A program made the position numbers and the translations under genes. Positions 26,449 through 35,190 of a stretch of 50,689 nt of DNA are shown piece after piece; the stretch's first letter is position 1, and each line of letters opens with the position of its first letter. The notes below the pieces were generated by a model. It saw only the letters and a list, made by a program, of their open reading frames with translations. It was not told the origin of the DNA and did not search any database. Where the stretch lies: NCBI GenBank assembly GCA_964625525.1, contig CAZVEE010000016.1, positions 1-50,689 on the forward strand, given 5' to 3'. Source of the stretch: CAZVEE01 sp964625525 (GTDB lineage: Bacteria; Pseudomonadota; Alphaproteobacteria; JAJFIK01).

Positions 26449-27144
26449 ATGAGCCCGTTGACGCAACGGCAGCCTGTACTGCGACGACCGGAAACCCGTA
26501 TGCCCAGCAAACCCGATGCCGCCTCCAGCGCCATGGCCCCGCCGGCCAAACGGGGAAAGCGCGAAGAGCGCAAGGCCCATAACCGGCAGGCCATTTTGGA
26601 GGCCGCGCGGCAGGTCTTTTCGGAACTGGGTTACGGCGCCACCAGCGTGCGCGATATCATCCGCCAGACCGGGCTCGCGTCGGGCACCTTCTACAACTAC
26701 TTCAAGTCGAAAGAAGAAGTCTTTGAAGCCCTGATGGATGATAACGCACTCACCGTGCGCCCGCGCCTGTCGGAAGTGCGCAGTCAGGCGCGCAGTTTCG
26801 AAGAGTTCGTACACGGCATGTTTTACGCATTCTTCGATTTCTGCCGCAATGACCGCAGCGGTTATGCGCTGATGCGGCGGAATGCGGGGCATCTGCGGTT
26901 CCGGGTGGATACGGCCGAAGTGGTCGCCGGGTTCGAAGAACTGCAAGCCGACCTGGAGCGCGCCATCGCGCAGGGACTGGTCGATCCGGTTGATGCGGAT
27001 TATCTGAGTGCCGCCATTATCGGCGTGGCTTTTGAGATCGGCGACCGGCTTGTCTTGCGCGAGACCGTGGATGTGGATGAGGCAACGAATTTCGCCACCG
27101 CCTTGTTTATGGGCGGCGTGAAGGCCTTGCCGTCAAAACGCTGA
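26449..27144 (+). CDS. TetR family transcriptional regulator
   Basis: The 231-residue protein has the TetR helix-turn-helix: NRQAILEAARQVFSELGYGATSVRDIIRQTGLASGTFYNYF..., split here only by its helices. The C-terminal effector domain is helical and unassigned. ATG at 26449 follows GAAGG too closely; ATG at 26500 is a good alternative giving 214 residues. It lies between the flavin monooxygenase and quinone oxidoreductase genes, and may respond to a ligand handled by them. TetR proteins are usually repressors of adjacent genes, but no operator palindrome was clear. Confidence 0.9.
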   Translation: MSPLTQRQPVLRRPETRMPSKPDAASSAMAPPAKRGKREERKAHNRQAILEAARQVFSELGYGATSVRDIIRQTGLASGTFYNYFKSKEEVFEALMDDNALTVRPRLSEVRSQARSFEEFVHGMFYAFFDFCRNDRSGYALMRRNAGHLRFRVDTAEVVAGFEELQADLERAIAQGLVDPVDADYLSAAIIGVAFEIGDRLVLRETVDVDEATNFATALFMGGVKALPSKR

Positions 27145-27161
27145 CCGGAAAGGGAGAGGTC

Positions 27162-28187
27162 ATGGCGCAACGCTCGGCGCAAGCCTTGATCGTGGATCGT
27201 CTGAGTGAGGATTTCTCGGGTGTCCGGCTCGGTGAGGTCATCGTGCCGGATCCGGGGCCAGGCCAGGTGCGTCTGGCCATGCGCGCCTGTTCGGTGAATT
27301 TCCCCGATATCCTCATGACGCGCGGTGCCTATCAGCTTAAACCAGAATTACCCTTTACGCCGGGCCTGGAAGGGGCGGGGATCGTGGAGGCGGTGGGCGC
27401 AGGCGTGACCGATCTCACGCCGGGGGATGCGGTGGTGGCGGGCATGCGCTTTGGTGCCATGGCCGAGGCCGCTCTTGTCCCGCGCGAGGCAGTGCGGCCC
27501 ATGCCGGTGGGCATGGCATTCCCCGAAGCGGCCGCTTATCCGGCGGCCTATCTGACGGCCTATGTGGCGTTGGTCCGCCGGGGTGCGTTGCTGGCGGGGG
27601 AGACGCTGCTGGTGCATGGCGCATCCGGTGGCGTGGGGCTTGCGGCCGTCGATCTGGGCAAGCTCTTGGGCGCCACGGTGATCGCCACCGGTGGTCGTGA
27701 CGAGAAACTCCGTGTGGTGAAAGAGCATGGGGCGGATCATGTGATCAACTATACTCTGGAAGACGGCACGCTGGGCGGCTTTCGTGACACGGTCAAGGCG
27801 CTCACCGAGGGGCGCGGCGCGGATGTCATCTACGATCCGGTCGGCGGCGATGTGTTCGATGAGTCCATTCGCTGTATCGCTTGGGGAGGGCGTTTGCTCG
27901 TGATTGGCTTTGCCGGCGGGCGCATTGCGTCGGTCCCCTCCAATATGCCCTTGATCAAAGGGTTCTCCGTCGTCGGCGTGCGGGCCGGAGAATATGGCCG
28001 CCGGGATCCGGCAAAGGGCGCAGAGAACATCGCACAGATCGATCAGTGGGCGGCCGAGGGCAAGATCCGCCCCCATGTGTGCGCCCGCTACCCTTTGGAG
28101 CAGGCCGTCGAGGCCATGGGCCTTTTGGTATCGCGCCGCGCGGTGGGCAAAGTCGCTGTCACGATGGCGGCGGACCCTGTGGCCTAA
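27162..28187 (+). CDS. NADPH:quinone oxidoreductase family protein (zinc-free MDR)
   Basis: The 341-residue protein is a medium-chain dehydrogenase/reductase of the quinone oxidoreductase type. It has FTPGLEGAGIVEAVGAG in the catalytic domain and the NADPH-binding LVHGASGGVGLAAVDLGKLLG. The zinc-binding Cys/His set of alcohol dehydrogenases is absent. It reduces quinones or activated enones with NADPH. GGGAGAGG lies just before the ATG. It follows the TetR gene by 17 nt, and its 3' end overlaps the antisense GNAT gene by 29 nt. Confidence 0.92.
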   Translation: MAQRSAQALIVDRLSEDFSGVRLGEVIVPDPGPGQVRLAMRACSVNFPDILMTRGAYQLKPELPFTPGLEGAGIVEAVGAGVTDLTPGDAVVAGMRFGAMAEAALVPREAVRPMPVGMAFPEAAAYPAAYLTAYVALVRRGALLAGETLLVHGASGGVGLAAVDLGKLLGATVIATGGRDEKLRVVKEHGADHVINYTLEDGTLGGFRDTVKALTEGRGADVIYDPVGGDVFDESIRCIAWGGRLLVIGFAGGRIASVPSNMPLIKGFSVVGVRAGEYGRRDPAKGAENIAQIDQWAAEGKIRPHVCARYPLEQAVEAMGLLVSRRAVGKVAVTMAADPVA

Positions 28188-28647
28188 GAGCACGCTCCAG
28201 ATAGATGACCTGATCGAGCGGATTGTCATAATAGGCCGTGCAGGGGACAAACCCCAGATCCCGGTAAAGCGCTAGGGCCGCTGTCAGCCGCTCCAGGGTG
28301 TCGAGCCGCATAAGCTGGTAGCCCAAACGTTCTGCCTCCCTCAGCAACCGCTCACACAAACGCCGCCCCAGGCCCAGGCCGCGAAATGGCTCCGGCACAT
28401 ACAGCCGTTTCATTTCGCACACGCCCTCCTCCAAGGGCCTTACCCCCACTGCGCCGGCCGGATCACCCGCAACGGTTGCCAACAACAACAGGTCATACCC
28501 GTCTGGCAGGCGCGCCATCTCCGCTTCAAAGCCTTGAAAGCACAGATCCACCCCCAGCCAGCTGTTGTAGTCCATGAACAGCGCCTTCACTGCGGCCACC
28601 TCAGATGGGCTGCGGGCGGGCGCAATCGTGATGGGGGGAGAGGGCAT
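28159..28647 (-). CDS. GNAT family N-acetyltransferase
   Basis: This 162-residue protein carries the acetyl-CoA loop EPFRGLGLGRRLCERLLREAE and the downstream ALALYRDLGFVPCTAYYDNP. The preceding CEMKRLYVPEP is typical of small GNAT enzymes that acetylate amino acids or similar small amines. Its 3' end overlaps the quinone oxidoreductase end by 29 nt. ATG at 28647 is chosen; a GTG 12 nt upstream is possible. Confidence 0.88.
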   Translation of the reverse strand: MPSPPITIAPARSPSEVAAVKALFMDYNSWLGVDLCFQGFEAEMARLPDGYDLLLLATVAGDPAGAVGVRPLEEGVCEMKRLYVPEPFRGLGLGRRLCERLLREAERLGYQLMRLDTLERLTAALALYRDLGFVPCTAYYDNPLDQVIYLERALRPQGPPPS

Positions 28648-28728
28648 GGCGTGGGGCACGGGGTCAACCTTGAGGACGTCTGCACACGGTACTGGTCCAA
28701 GTTTACACCTTGTTTGCCAGCCCCTTCT

Positions 28729-28749
28729 AGACTTCAGACTTCAGACTTC
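28729..28749. repeat. Three tandem heptamers (AGACTTC)
   Basis: AGACTTC occurs three times in a row with no spacer, ending 26 nt before the start of the membrane-anchored receiver gene. It may be a direct-repeat binding site for a regulator or simple slippage. Confidence 0.7.
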
Positions 28750-28775
28750 ACGACACTCACTTGTAGGGCAGCCCC

Positions 28776-29522
28776 ATGCCGCTCCCGTCTCTCCAGACCT
28801 TACTGTCTCCTGATCGTCTCTCCGCGCGGACCCGTGTGGCCATCGCCGTTGGGGCGGTGACCGGCGTTGTCCTCGTCGTCAGCCTGCTTTGGGCGACGTT
28901 CGGCCTGACGGTTGCCGTTTCCGTCGTCGTTGTCATGGCTGCTGGCGGCGTGCTGTTTGAACTCTACCGTGCCGAGCGACGGGAGGCCGAGGAAGGCGAG
29001 GTGCCGGCCACCGCGGCCGCAACCGAACCTGTGGAAACCAGTGTGGCGACGCCGCCGGTTCGCCGAGGGCAGACAAACCGCATTTTGATCGTGGAAGACA
29101 ATCTGGTGAACCAGAAACTCACCTGCGCCATGCTGGCGGCGCAGGGCTTCCACTTTGACATCGTGGACAATGGCGCCAAGGCGGTGGATCAGGTGCAGCA
29201 AGACCCTTATGGCCTGGTTCTGATGGATATTCAAATGCCGGTCATGGACGGGATCGAGGCCACGAAGCGCATTCGCGCGCTTGGTGAACCGCTCGCCAAC
29301 ATCCCGATTGTGGCTGTCACCGCCAACGCCATGCATGGGGACAAAGAGACCTATATGGCCGCTGGCATGGACGATTTCGTGCCCAAGCCCGTGGATCCAC
29401 GCCAGCTGATCGGCGTGGTGGAGTTGTTCGTCAAAAAGCCGGATCCGGATGAAGGCGATGGGGATGGTTCCCCGGCGGTCGAGTCCCAGACCGCGCCGCG
29501 CGTGGTGGGCGGCGCCGCCTGA
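28776..29522 (+). CDS. Membrane-anchored response-regulator receiver protein
   Basis: The 248-residue protein has two N-terminal hydrophobic segments (about 20-40 and 42-62) forming a membrane hairpin, a charged Ala/Glu-rich linker, then one receiver domain from about residue 102. Phosphorylation residues are intact: E107/D108, acceptor D151 in LMDIQMPVMDG, T182 and K204 in VPKPVD. The NLVNQKL motif resembles receivers of hybrid kinases rather than DNA-binding regulators. No output domain follows, only an acidic, low-complexity tail. No kinase gene is adjacent. It could be a membrane-tethered phosphate acceptor or a platform controlling a partner protein (inference). Confidence 0.9.
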   Translation: MPLPSLQTLLSPDRLSARTRVAIAVGAVTGVVLVVSLLWATFGLTVAVSVVVVMAAGGVLFELYRAERREAEEGEVPATAAATEPVETSVATPPVRRGQTNRILIVEDNLVNQKLTCAMLAAQGFHFDIVDNGAKAVDQVQQDPYGLVLMDIQMPVMDGIEATKRIRALGEPLANIPIVAVTANAMHGDKETYMAAGMDDFVPKPVDPRQLIGVVELFVKKPDPDEGDGDGSPAVESQTAPRVVGGAA

Positions 29523-29529
29523 GCCTCGG

Positions 29530-31131
29530 TCAGGTCTGCGTCGGCAGCAGCGCCAGCAAGGTTTCGATCCGGTCCGCCTCGGCTGGCGGCTTATCCCAAC
29601 GCAGCCGGTGAATGCGGGGAAACCGCATGGCGATGCCGGATTTGTGTCGCGGCGAGCGCTGTAAGCCTTCAAAGGCGATTTCCAGCACCAATCCGGTTTT
29701 GGCCCCGTGCGCAACTTCGCGCACAGGGCCGAAGCGTGCGGTGGTGTGATGGCGGACGAATTTGTCAATCTGCGCCAACTCCTCGTCCGTGAAGCCGAAA
29801 TAGGCTTTGCCCACGGGGACGATTTCCGGCCCGTCCGCCCCATCCCGCCAGACCCCGAATGTGTAGTCCGAGTAATAGGACGAGCGTTTCCCGTGGCCGC
29901 GCTGGGCATACATCAACACCGCATCCACCAGGAATGGATCGCGCTTCCATTTGAACCATGGACCCTTGATGCGGCCCGCCTTGTAAGGGCTGTCACCGCG
30001 TTTCAGCATCAGGCCCTCGATGCCGTCATGGGGTGGTGCGGCGCGCTGGGCCGCAAGATCGGCCCAAGTTTCAAAGGCCACCAGCGGTGACAGATCGACG
30101 CGCGCAGGCCGGGCGGCCGCGTGCCAGGCTTCGAGCCGGGCCCGGCGCGTGTCGAAGGGGCGCGGGCGCAGGTCTTCCCCGTCCAGGGTCAGCAGATCAT
30201 AGGCGCGGATGGCGGCGGGATGGCTGTCCATCAACTTGCCGGTCACGGTTTTGCGGTTCAGCCGCTTTTGCAGGTCCGCAAAGGGGGCGACCATTCCCTC
30301 TCGGATGATCAGGAGTTCCCCATCGATGGAGCCCTCATAGTCCATCGCCTCGATGAGGTCGGGGAAGGTTTTGGAAAGGTCTTCTCCCGTGCGGCTGTAA
30401 AGGCGCCGGGCCCCGCCCTCGCTCACGGCCTGAATGCGGATGCCATCCCATTTCCATTCTGCCCGATAGGCGGTGATGTCGATCGCGGCTTTGTCGGTCT
30501 CTTCTAAAGGATGGGCCAGCATGACCGGGCGGAAAGGGGCCTCGACCGCCAAGTCTGGTGGCCCCGCGCGCCCTTCCAACCAAGCGAACAAATCCGGATA
30601 GGGCGGGGTCAGGCCGTGCCATATCTCCTCCACCGCTTCGACCGGCTGGTCCCCATACTGAGCGGCCGCGGTTTTGGCGAGGCGCGCGGAGACCCCGACG
30701 CGCAAGCCCCGGGTTAACAGTTTCGCCAAGGCCCAGCGCCCTGTGCCGTCCAGGCCATCGAACCAGTGGGCTAGCTGGGCCGGCAGGGCGGCCTTGCTGG
30801 TGCGCATGAGCGTGTCCACGACCGTGCTCAGGCTCGGCGGTTCCGGTGCCGCGTCCGGGCTTTCGGGCCATAGCAGGGCGACCGTCTCCGCCAGATCGCC
30901 CACATAGTCATAAGAGAGCGCAAACAGCACCGGGTCTGTGCGGTCCTGGATCAGCCCGCGCAGCAGTGCCGGTTTGGCGGCGGGAAAGTCGAGGCCGCTG
31001 GTCAGCGCTGCCAGCGCCCAGCCCCGGTCCGGGTCCGGCACGCGGGCAAAATAGTCCGTCAGGAGACGCAATTTCCCGGTGCGTTGAGACTGCGTGCTGA
31101 GGCGGTCGAGGAGGGTGGCGAACGCTCTCAC
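29530..31131 (-). CDS. ATP-dependent DNA ligase of the ligase-associated repair cluster
   Basis: The 533-residue enzyme seals DNA nicks using ATP. It has the N-terminal DNA-binding domain, the adenylation domain with nucleophile K227 in EWKWDGIR (KxDG), motifs SRTGEDLSKTFPD and DGELLIIREG, and a C-terminal OB fold. Size and context match the bacterial ligase type found with three partner genes: exonuclease, Lhr-type helicase and metallophosphoesterase. All four are in this window. The start is GTG at 31131, overlapping the exonuclease stop by 4 nt, so ligase and exonuclease are co-translated. Confidence 0.94.
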   Translation of the reverse strand: MRAFATLLDRLSTQSQRTGKLRLLTDYFARVPDPDRGWALAALTSGLDFPAAKPALLRGLIQDRTDPVLFALSYDYVGDLAETVALLWPESPDAAPEPPSLSTVVDTLMRTSKAALPAQLAHWFDGLDGTGRWALAKLLTRGLRVGVSARLAKTAAAQYGDQPVEAVEEIWHGLTPPYPDLFAWLEGRAGPPDLAVEAPFRPVMLAHPLEETDKAAIDITAYRAEWKWDGIRIQAVSEGGARRLYSRTGEDLSKTFPDLIEAMDYEGSIDGELLIIREGMVAPFADLQKRLNRKTVTGKLMDSHPAAIRAYDLLTLDGEDLRPRPFDTRRARLEAWHAAARPARVDLSPLVAFETWADLAAQRAAPPHDGIEGLMLKRGDSPYKAGRIKGPWFKWKRDPFLVDAVLMYAQRGHGKRSSYYSDYTFGVWRDGADGPEIVPVGKAYFGFTDEELAQIDKFVRHHTTARFGPVREVAHGAKTGLVLEIAFEGLQRSPRHKSGIAMRFPRIHRLRWDKPPAEADRIETLLALLPTQT

Positions 31132-32177
31132 GGCTGCTCCTCCGCCACCGGTTCATCCACGTCCTCATCCTCATAGCCCACGAGCGAGAGGGGGCGAGCG
31201 GGGATGCCTTGGCTCTGGGCATAATGCACCAGTGCCTCTTCGCGCCCGTGGGTGACCCACAAGGCCCCTGGCTGCACCAGGCGCAGGGCCTCGCCCAATT
31301 CATCCCAGTCCGCATGGTCTGAGACAATGAGTGGCAGTTCCACCCCCCGCTGTCGTGCCCGCGCCCGCACACGCATCCAGCCGCTGGCGAAACAGGTGAC
31401 GGGGTCCACCACCCGGCGCGACCAGCGATCCGCCAAGGCGGAGGGCGGACACAATACGATTTGGCCTTTCAGCGCCTCTTTCGGTTGGCCCGCGACCGGT
31501 TCCAAAGGACCCAAGGCGACGCCATGCCTTTCATACAGAGTACACAGGGCCGTCAACGCTCCGTGCAGATAGAGTGGCTGGTCATAGCCGGCGGCGCGTA
31601 AATGGCAAATCAAGCGTTGCGCCTTGCCCAGCGCATAGGCGCCCAGCAGATGGGTGCGATCGGGAAACGTTTCCAGTGAGGCAAGCAGCTTGGCAATTTC
31701 CTGCTCCGTAGACGGATGGCGAAACACCGGCAGGCCGAACGTGGCTTCACTGATGAAGACATCGCACGGTACCGGCTCAAAGGGGGCGCAGGTCGGGTCG
31801 GCGCGCAGTTTGTAATCGCCGGAGACCACGATGCGGGTGCCACCATGCTCCACCACCACTTGCGCGCTCCCCAGGACATGGCCCGCCGGGACCATGCTCA
31901 CGCGCACGCCGTTCATGGTCACGGTCTCGCCATAGGCGACCACCTGGGTGCTGCGCGCATGGCCCGCCCCATAGCGCGCCGTCATGATGGCCAGGGTTTC
32001 GGGTGTCGCCAGCACCGCGCCGTGGCCCGCCCGGGCGTGATCCGCATGGCCATGCGTGATGACGGCGCGCGGCACCGGGCGCACCGGATCCACGTGGAAA
32101 TCGCCCGGCGCACAATAGAGACCTTCGGACCTAGGGGCCAACAGCGCCTCGGGCGCGATGGAGGATGAACCGGTCAT
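31128..32177 (-). CDS. Ligase-associated exonuclease (metallo-beta-lactamase fold)
   Basis: The 349-residue protein belongs to the beta-CASP-like metallo-beta-lactamase nucleases associated with bacterial ATP-dependent ligases. The metal-binding motif HGHADHARAGH is at residues 42-52. Further ligands lie in PAGHVLGSAQ, VSGDYK, and the late VSDHADWDEL and VTHGREE. Such nucleases are manganese-dependent and act on DNA ends. A longer open frame upstream is not used; ATG at 32177 fits the domain start. It is coupled to the ligase gene by a 4-nt overlap and is divergent from the small secreted protein gene. Confidence 0.93.
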   Translation of the reverse strand: MTGSSSIAPEALLAPRSEGLYCAPGDFHVDPVRPVPRAVITHGHADHARAGHGAVLATPETLAIMTARYGAGHARSTQVVAYGETVTMNGVRVSMVPAGHVLGSAQVVVEHGGTRIVVSGDYKLRADPTCAPFEPVPCDVFISEATFGLPVFRHPSTEQEIAKLLASLETFPDRTHLLGAYALGKAQRLICHLRAAGYDQPLYLHGALTALCTLYERHGVALGPLEPVAGQPKEALKGQIVLCPPSALADRWSRRVVDPVTCFASGWMRVRARARQRGVELPLIVSDHADWDELGEALRLVQPGALWVTHGREEALVHYAQSQGIPARPLSLVGYEDEDVDEPVAEEQP

Positions 32178-32279
32178 GGCTCTGACATAGCGTCCCGACA
32201 GGCTTTCGGCCAATGGCGGTTTTAGGACAAACGCCAGGGCTGTATGCTCTGACGCACCCAAAGACCGGAGGATACCGTC

Positions 32280-32594
32280 GTGACTCGCGCTCTGATGGTC
32301 GCCTGCCTGCTCGTCTGGGCTGTGATGGCCTCGCCCGCCACAGCCGACGCGACGCCAGCCGCCCGCTATGGCGCGTTCATTGAGGCCATGGGGGCGGTGG
32401 AACGGGCGCCGCCCGCCTATGCGGTGGAGAACGGTCACGGCAGGGCGGTCGTGCAACCGACCCGGCCCTGGGCATTTGCGAGCATGACGGGCACTTTGGA
32501 CAGGCCGATGCCGCTGGTTCTGGACCGTGCGGCCCGGACCGGTGCGGTCACTGGCCGGTCCGGGGGCGCAGAGCGGTTCGAACGCGTGCCCTGA
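32280..32594 (+). CDS. Small secreted protein, unknown
   Basis: This 104-residue protein has a signal peptide (hydrophobic core LMVACLLVWAVMASPA, likely cut after ATA near residue 22) and then no recognisable domain. The start is GTG at 32280 with CGGAGGA (32266-32272) 7 nt upstream, a strong ribosome site that supports the call. The C-terminal third is basic and low-complexity. It lies between the two halves of the ligase-associated repair cluster, 19 nt before the helicase gene. A DNA-repair role is unlikely for an exported protein, so the placement may be incidental. Confidence 0.58.
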   Translation: MTRALMVACLLVWAVMASPATADATPAARYGAFIEAMGAVERAPPAYAVENGHGRAVVQPTRPWAFASMTGTLDRPMPLVLDRAARTGAVTGRSGGAERFERVP

Positions 32595-32613
32595 TGCCCT
32601 ATCTTGTCGGATT

Positions 32614-35190
32614 ATGAGCGCCTCTTCCGCCCCCAAGACCGCCCGCCGCAAGCGGGCACCGAAAGCACCCGTTCTGCGGCTGCCGACCCTCATTGCTGAC
32701 TGGTTCACAGGGCGGGGCTGGCAACCCCGTACACATCAGCTCGCCTTGGCGCAAACCGCCCTGGCGGGCAATTCCGCTTTGCTGATTGCGCCCACAGGTG
32801 GGGGCAAGACCCTGGCCGGCTTTCTGGCAAGCCTTGTGGAGTTGAGCGCGCCGGAGCGTTCGGGCCAAGGCCATCTGCACACGCTCTACCTGTCCCCGCT
32901 TAAAGCTCTCGCCACTGATATTGCCCGCAATCTGGAAGGACCCATTCGCGAAATGGGCCTGCCCATTACTCTGGAGACGCGAACGGGTGACACGCCGTCC
33001 CACAAGCGCCAACGCCAGCGCCACACGCCCCCGGATATCCTTCTGACGACCCCGGAACAATTGGCCCTGCTGCTCGCCTATCGGGACGCGGATGCCTACT
33101 TCAAGCATTTGCGCTATGTGGTCGTGGACGAATTGCACGCCCTCGACAATACCAAGCGCGGTGAGCTGCTGGCTCTGGGATTGGCGCGGTTGTCGCGCTT
33201 GGCACCGGGCCTGCGCCGGCTTGGCCTCTCGGCGACGGTGAACGAGCCTGAGCGCCTGCGCCGCTATCTGGTGCCCCAGCCCGTGGGCGAGGTGGCGTTG
33301 AGCGATCTGGTGGTGGGTGAGGGCGGCGCCGTGCCGGATGTCACGGTGCTGACCTCTCAGGCGCATATTCCGTGGTCGGGCCATACAGGGCGCCACGCCA
33401 TGCCCGAAGTGTATGAGGCGATCCAACAGGCGGGCATGGCCCTTGTCTTCGTCAACACCCGCTCTCAGGCAGAGCTGGTGTTCCAGACTCTCTGGCGGCT
33501 GAATGAGGCCAATCTGCCCATCGCCCTCCATCACGGTTCGCTTGACGTGGAACAGCGGCGCAAGGTGGAAACCGCCATGGCCGATGGGCGGCTGCGCGCG
33601 GTGGTGTGCACCTCCACGCTCGATCTCGGCATCGATTGGGGGGCGGTGGATCTGGTGGTGAATATGGGCGCGCCCAAGGGGGCCAGTCGCTTGCTTCAGC
33701 GCATCGGCCGTGCCAATCACCGGCTCGATGAGCCGAGCCGCGCGCTTCTCGTGCCCTCCAACCGCTTTGAAGTGCTGGAGTGTCAGGCGGCGCAGGAGGC
33801 GGCCGTCGCCAATGTGCTCGATGGGGCGCCCCCGCGTGATGGCGGGCTCGACGTGCTGGCGCAACATGTGTGGGGCATGGCCTGTGCCGAGCCATTTTCC
33901 ATGCCCGCGTTTTATGACGAAGTGGTCTCCGCCGCTCCGTATGCGGATCTCGATTATGAGACTTTCGAGCAGGTGGTGGATTTCGTTGCCACCGGCGGCT
34001 ACGCCCTCAAGGCCTATGACCGCTTCCGCCGGATCGTGATGACGGACGAGGGCCTCATGCGCGTCGCGCACCCATCGGTGGCGCAGACCTACCGCATGAA
34101 TGTGGGCACCATCGTCGAGGCGCCCATGGTCAAGGTGCGCCTCACCCGCTCAGCCGCCCGAGCCCGGGGGGCGGGGCGGGCGGCGCGCCCGGCCATGCTG
34201 GGGGGGCGCATTCTGGGCGAGATCGAAGAGTGGATGGTTGATCAGCTCTCACCCGGCGACACGTTCCTGTTTGCCGGTCAGGTGTTGCGCTTTGAAGGGC
34301 TGCACGAGACCGAGGCGCTTGTCACCCGCGCCACCGCCAGCGAGCCGATGGTGCCGTCCTGGCAGGGGGGGAAGTTCCCGCTTTCGACTTATCTGGCCGC
34401 GCGGGTCCGTCAGATGATCTTTGAGCGGAAAGAGTGGGAGGCCCTGCCAGGCCCGGTGGGGGAATGGTTGGAGATCCAGACCAAACGCTCCGTGTTGCCC
34501 CGACCCGATCAGATGCTGGTGGAAACCTTCCCACGCGGTCAGAAGCATTATCTCGTCTGCTACCCCTTCGAAGGACGCCTGGCGCACCAGACCCTGGGCA
34601 TGCTGCTCACCCGGCGGCTGGAGCGGGCGGGCACTGGCCCGCTCGGATTTGTGGCCAATGACTATGCGATGGCGGTCTGGTCGCTGCACAGCGCGGCGGC
34701 GCTGTCCATGGCGGATCTCTTTGATGAAGACATGCTGGGCGATGATCTCGATGCCTGGCTCGCCGAATCGGCGCTCCTGAAGCGGACCTTCCGGCGTTGT
34801 GCGGTGATTGCGGGGCTGATTGAGCGCCGCTTCCCGGGCAAGGAAAAGAACGGCCGCCAGGTCACCTTCTCCTCGGACCTCATCTATGACGTGCTGCGCA
34901 CTCACGAGCCTGATCATGTGCTCCTGAAAGCGGCTTGGGCGGATGCGTCGGCAGGGCTTCTCGACATTGGTCGTCTGGGCGATATGCTGAGGCGGATCAA
35001 AGGACGACTCGTCCATCAAGATCTTCCCCGTGTCTCGCCTCTTGCCGTGCCGGTCATGCTCGAAATCGGGCGCGAACCGGTCTACGGCGCCGCCAGCGAG
35101 GCCCTTTTGGGCGAGGTCGCGGACGATCTCATTGAGGAGGCCATCCGGCTTGACGACGCAGACGAGCCCGCTTCATCCCCGTCGGCCTGA
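32614..35190 (+). CDS. Lhr-type DEXH helicase, ligase-associated
   Basis: The 858-residue protein is an Lhr-core-type superfamily 2 helicase. Walker A APTGGGKT is at 59-66, the DEXH box reads DELH at 172-175, motif III is SATVNE, and motifs V-VI are in LDLGIDWGAVD and QRIGRANHR. The C-terminal half has the winged-helix and Lhr-specific region (ending in DLIYDVLRTHEPDHVLL). Lhr-core enzymes move 3'-5' along single-stranded DNA and unwind RNA:DNA hybrids. ATG at 32614 is chosen; an in-frame start at 32527 would run through the small secreted-protein gene. It overlaps the phosphoesterase gene by 41 nt. Confidence 0.95.
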   Translation: MSASSAPKTARRKRAPKAPVLRLPTLIADWFTGRGWQPRTHQLALAQTALAGNSALLIAPTGGGKTLAGFLASLVELSAPERSGQGHLHTLYLSPLKALATDIARNLEGPIREMGLPITLETRTGDTPSHKRQRQRHTPPDILLTTPEQLALLLAYRDADAYFKHLRYVVVDELHALDNTKRGELLALGLARLSRLAPGLRRLGLSATVNEPERLRRYLVPQPVGEVALSDLVVGEGGAVPDVTVLTSQAHIPWSGHTGRHAMPEVYEAIQQAGMALVFVNTRSQAELVFQTLWRLNEANLPIALHHGSLDVEQRRKVETAMADGRLRAVVCTSTLDLGIDWGAVDLVVNMGAPKGASRLLQRIGRANHRLDEPSRALLVPSNRFEVLECQAAQEAAVANVLDGAPPRDGGLDVLAQHVWGMACAEPFSMPAFYDEVVSAAPYADLDYETFEQVVDFVATGGYALKAYDRFRRIVMTDEGLMRVAHPSVAQTYRMNVGTIVEAPMVKVRLTRSAARARGAGRAARPAMLGGRILGEIEEWMVDQLSPGDTFLFAGQVLRFEGLHETEALVTRATASEPMVPSWQGGKFPLSTYLAARVRQMIFERKEWEALPGPVGEWLEIQTKRSVLPRPDQMLVETFPRGQKHYLVCYPFEGRLAHQTLGMLLTRRLERAGTGPLGFVANDYAMAVWSLHSAAALSMADLFDEDMLGDDLDAWLAESALLKRTFRRCAVIAGLIERRFPGKEKNGRQVTFSSDLIYDVLRTHEPDHVLLKAAWADASAGLLDIGRLGDMLRRIKGRLVHQDLPRVSPLAVPVMLEIGREPVYGAASEALLGEVADDLIEEAIRLDDADEPASSPSA

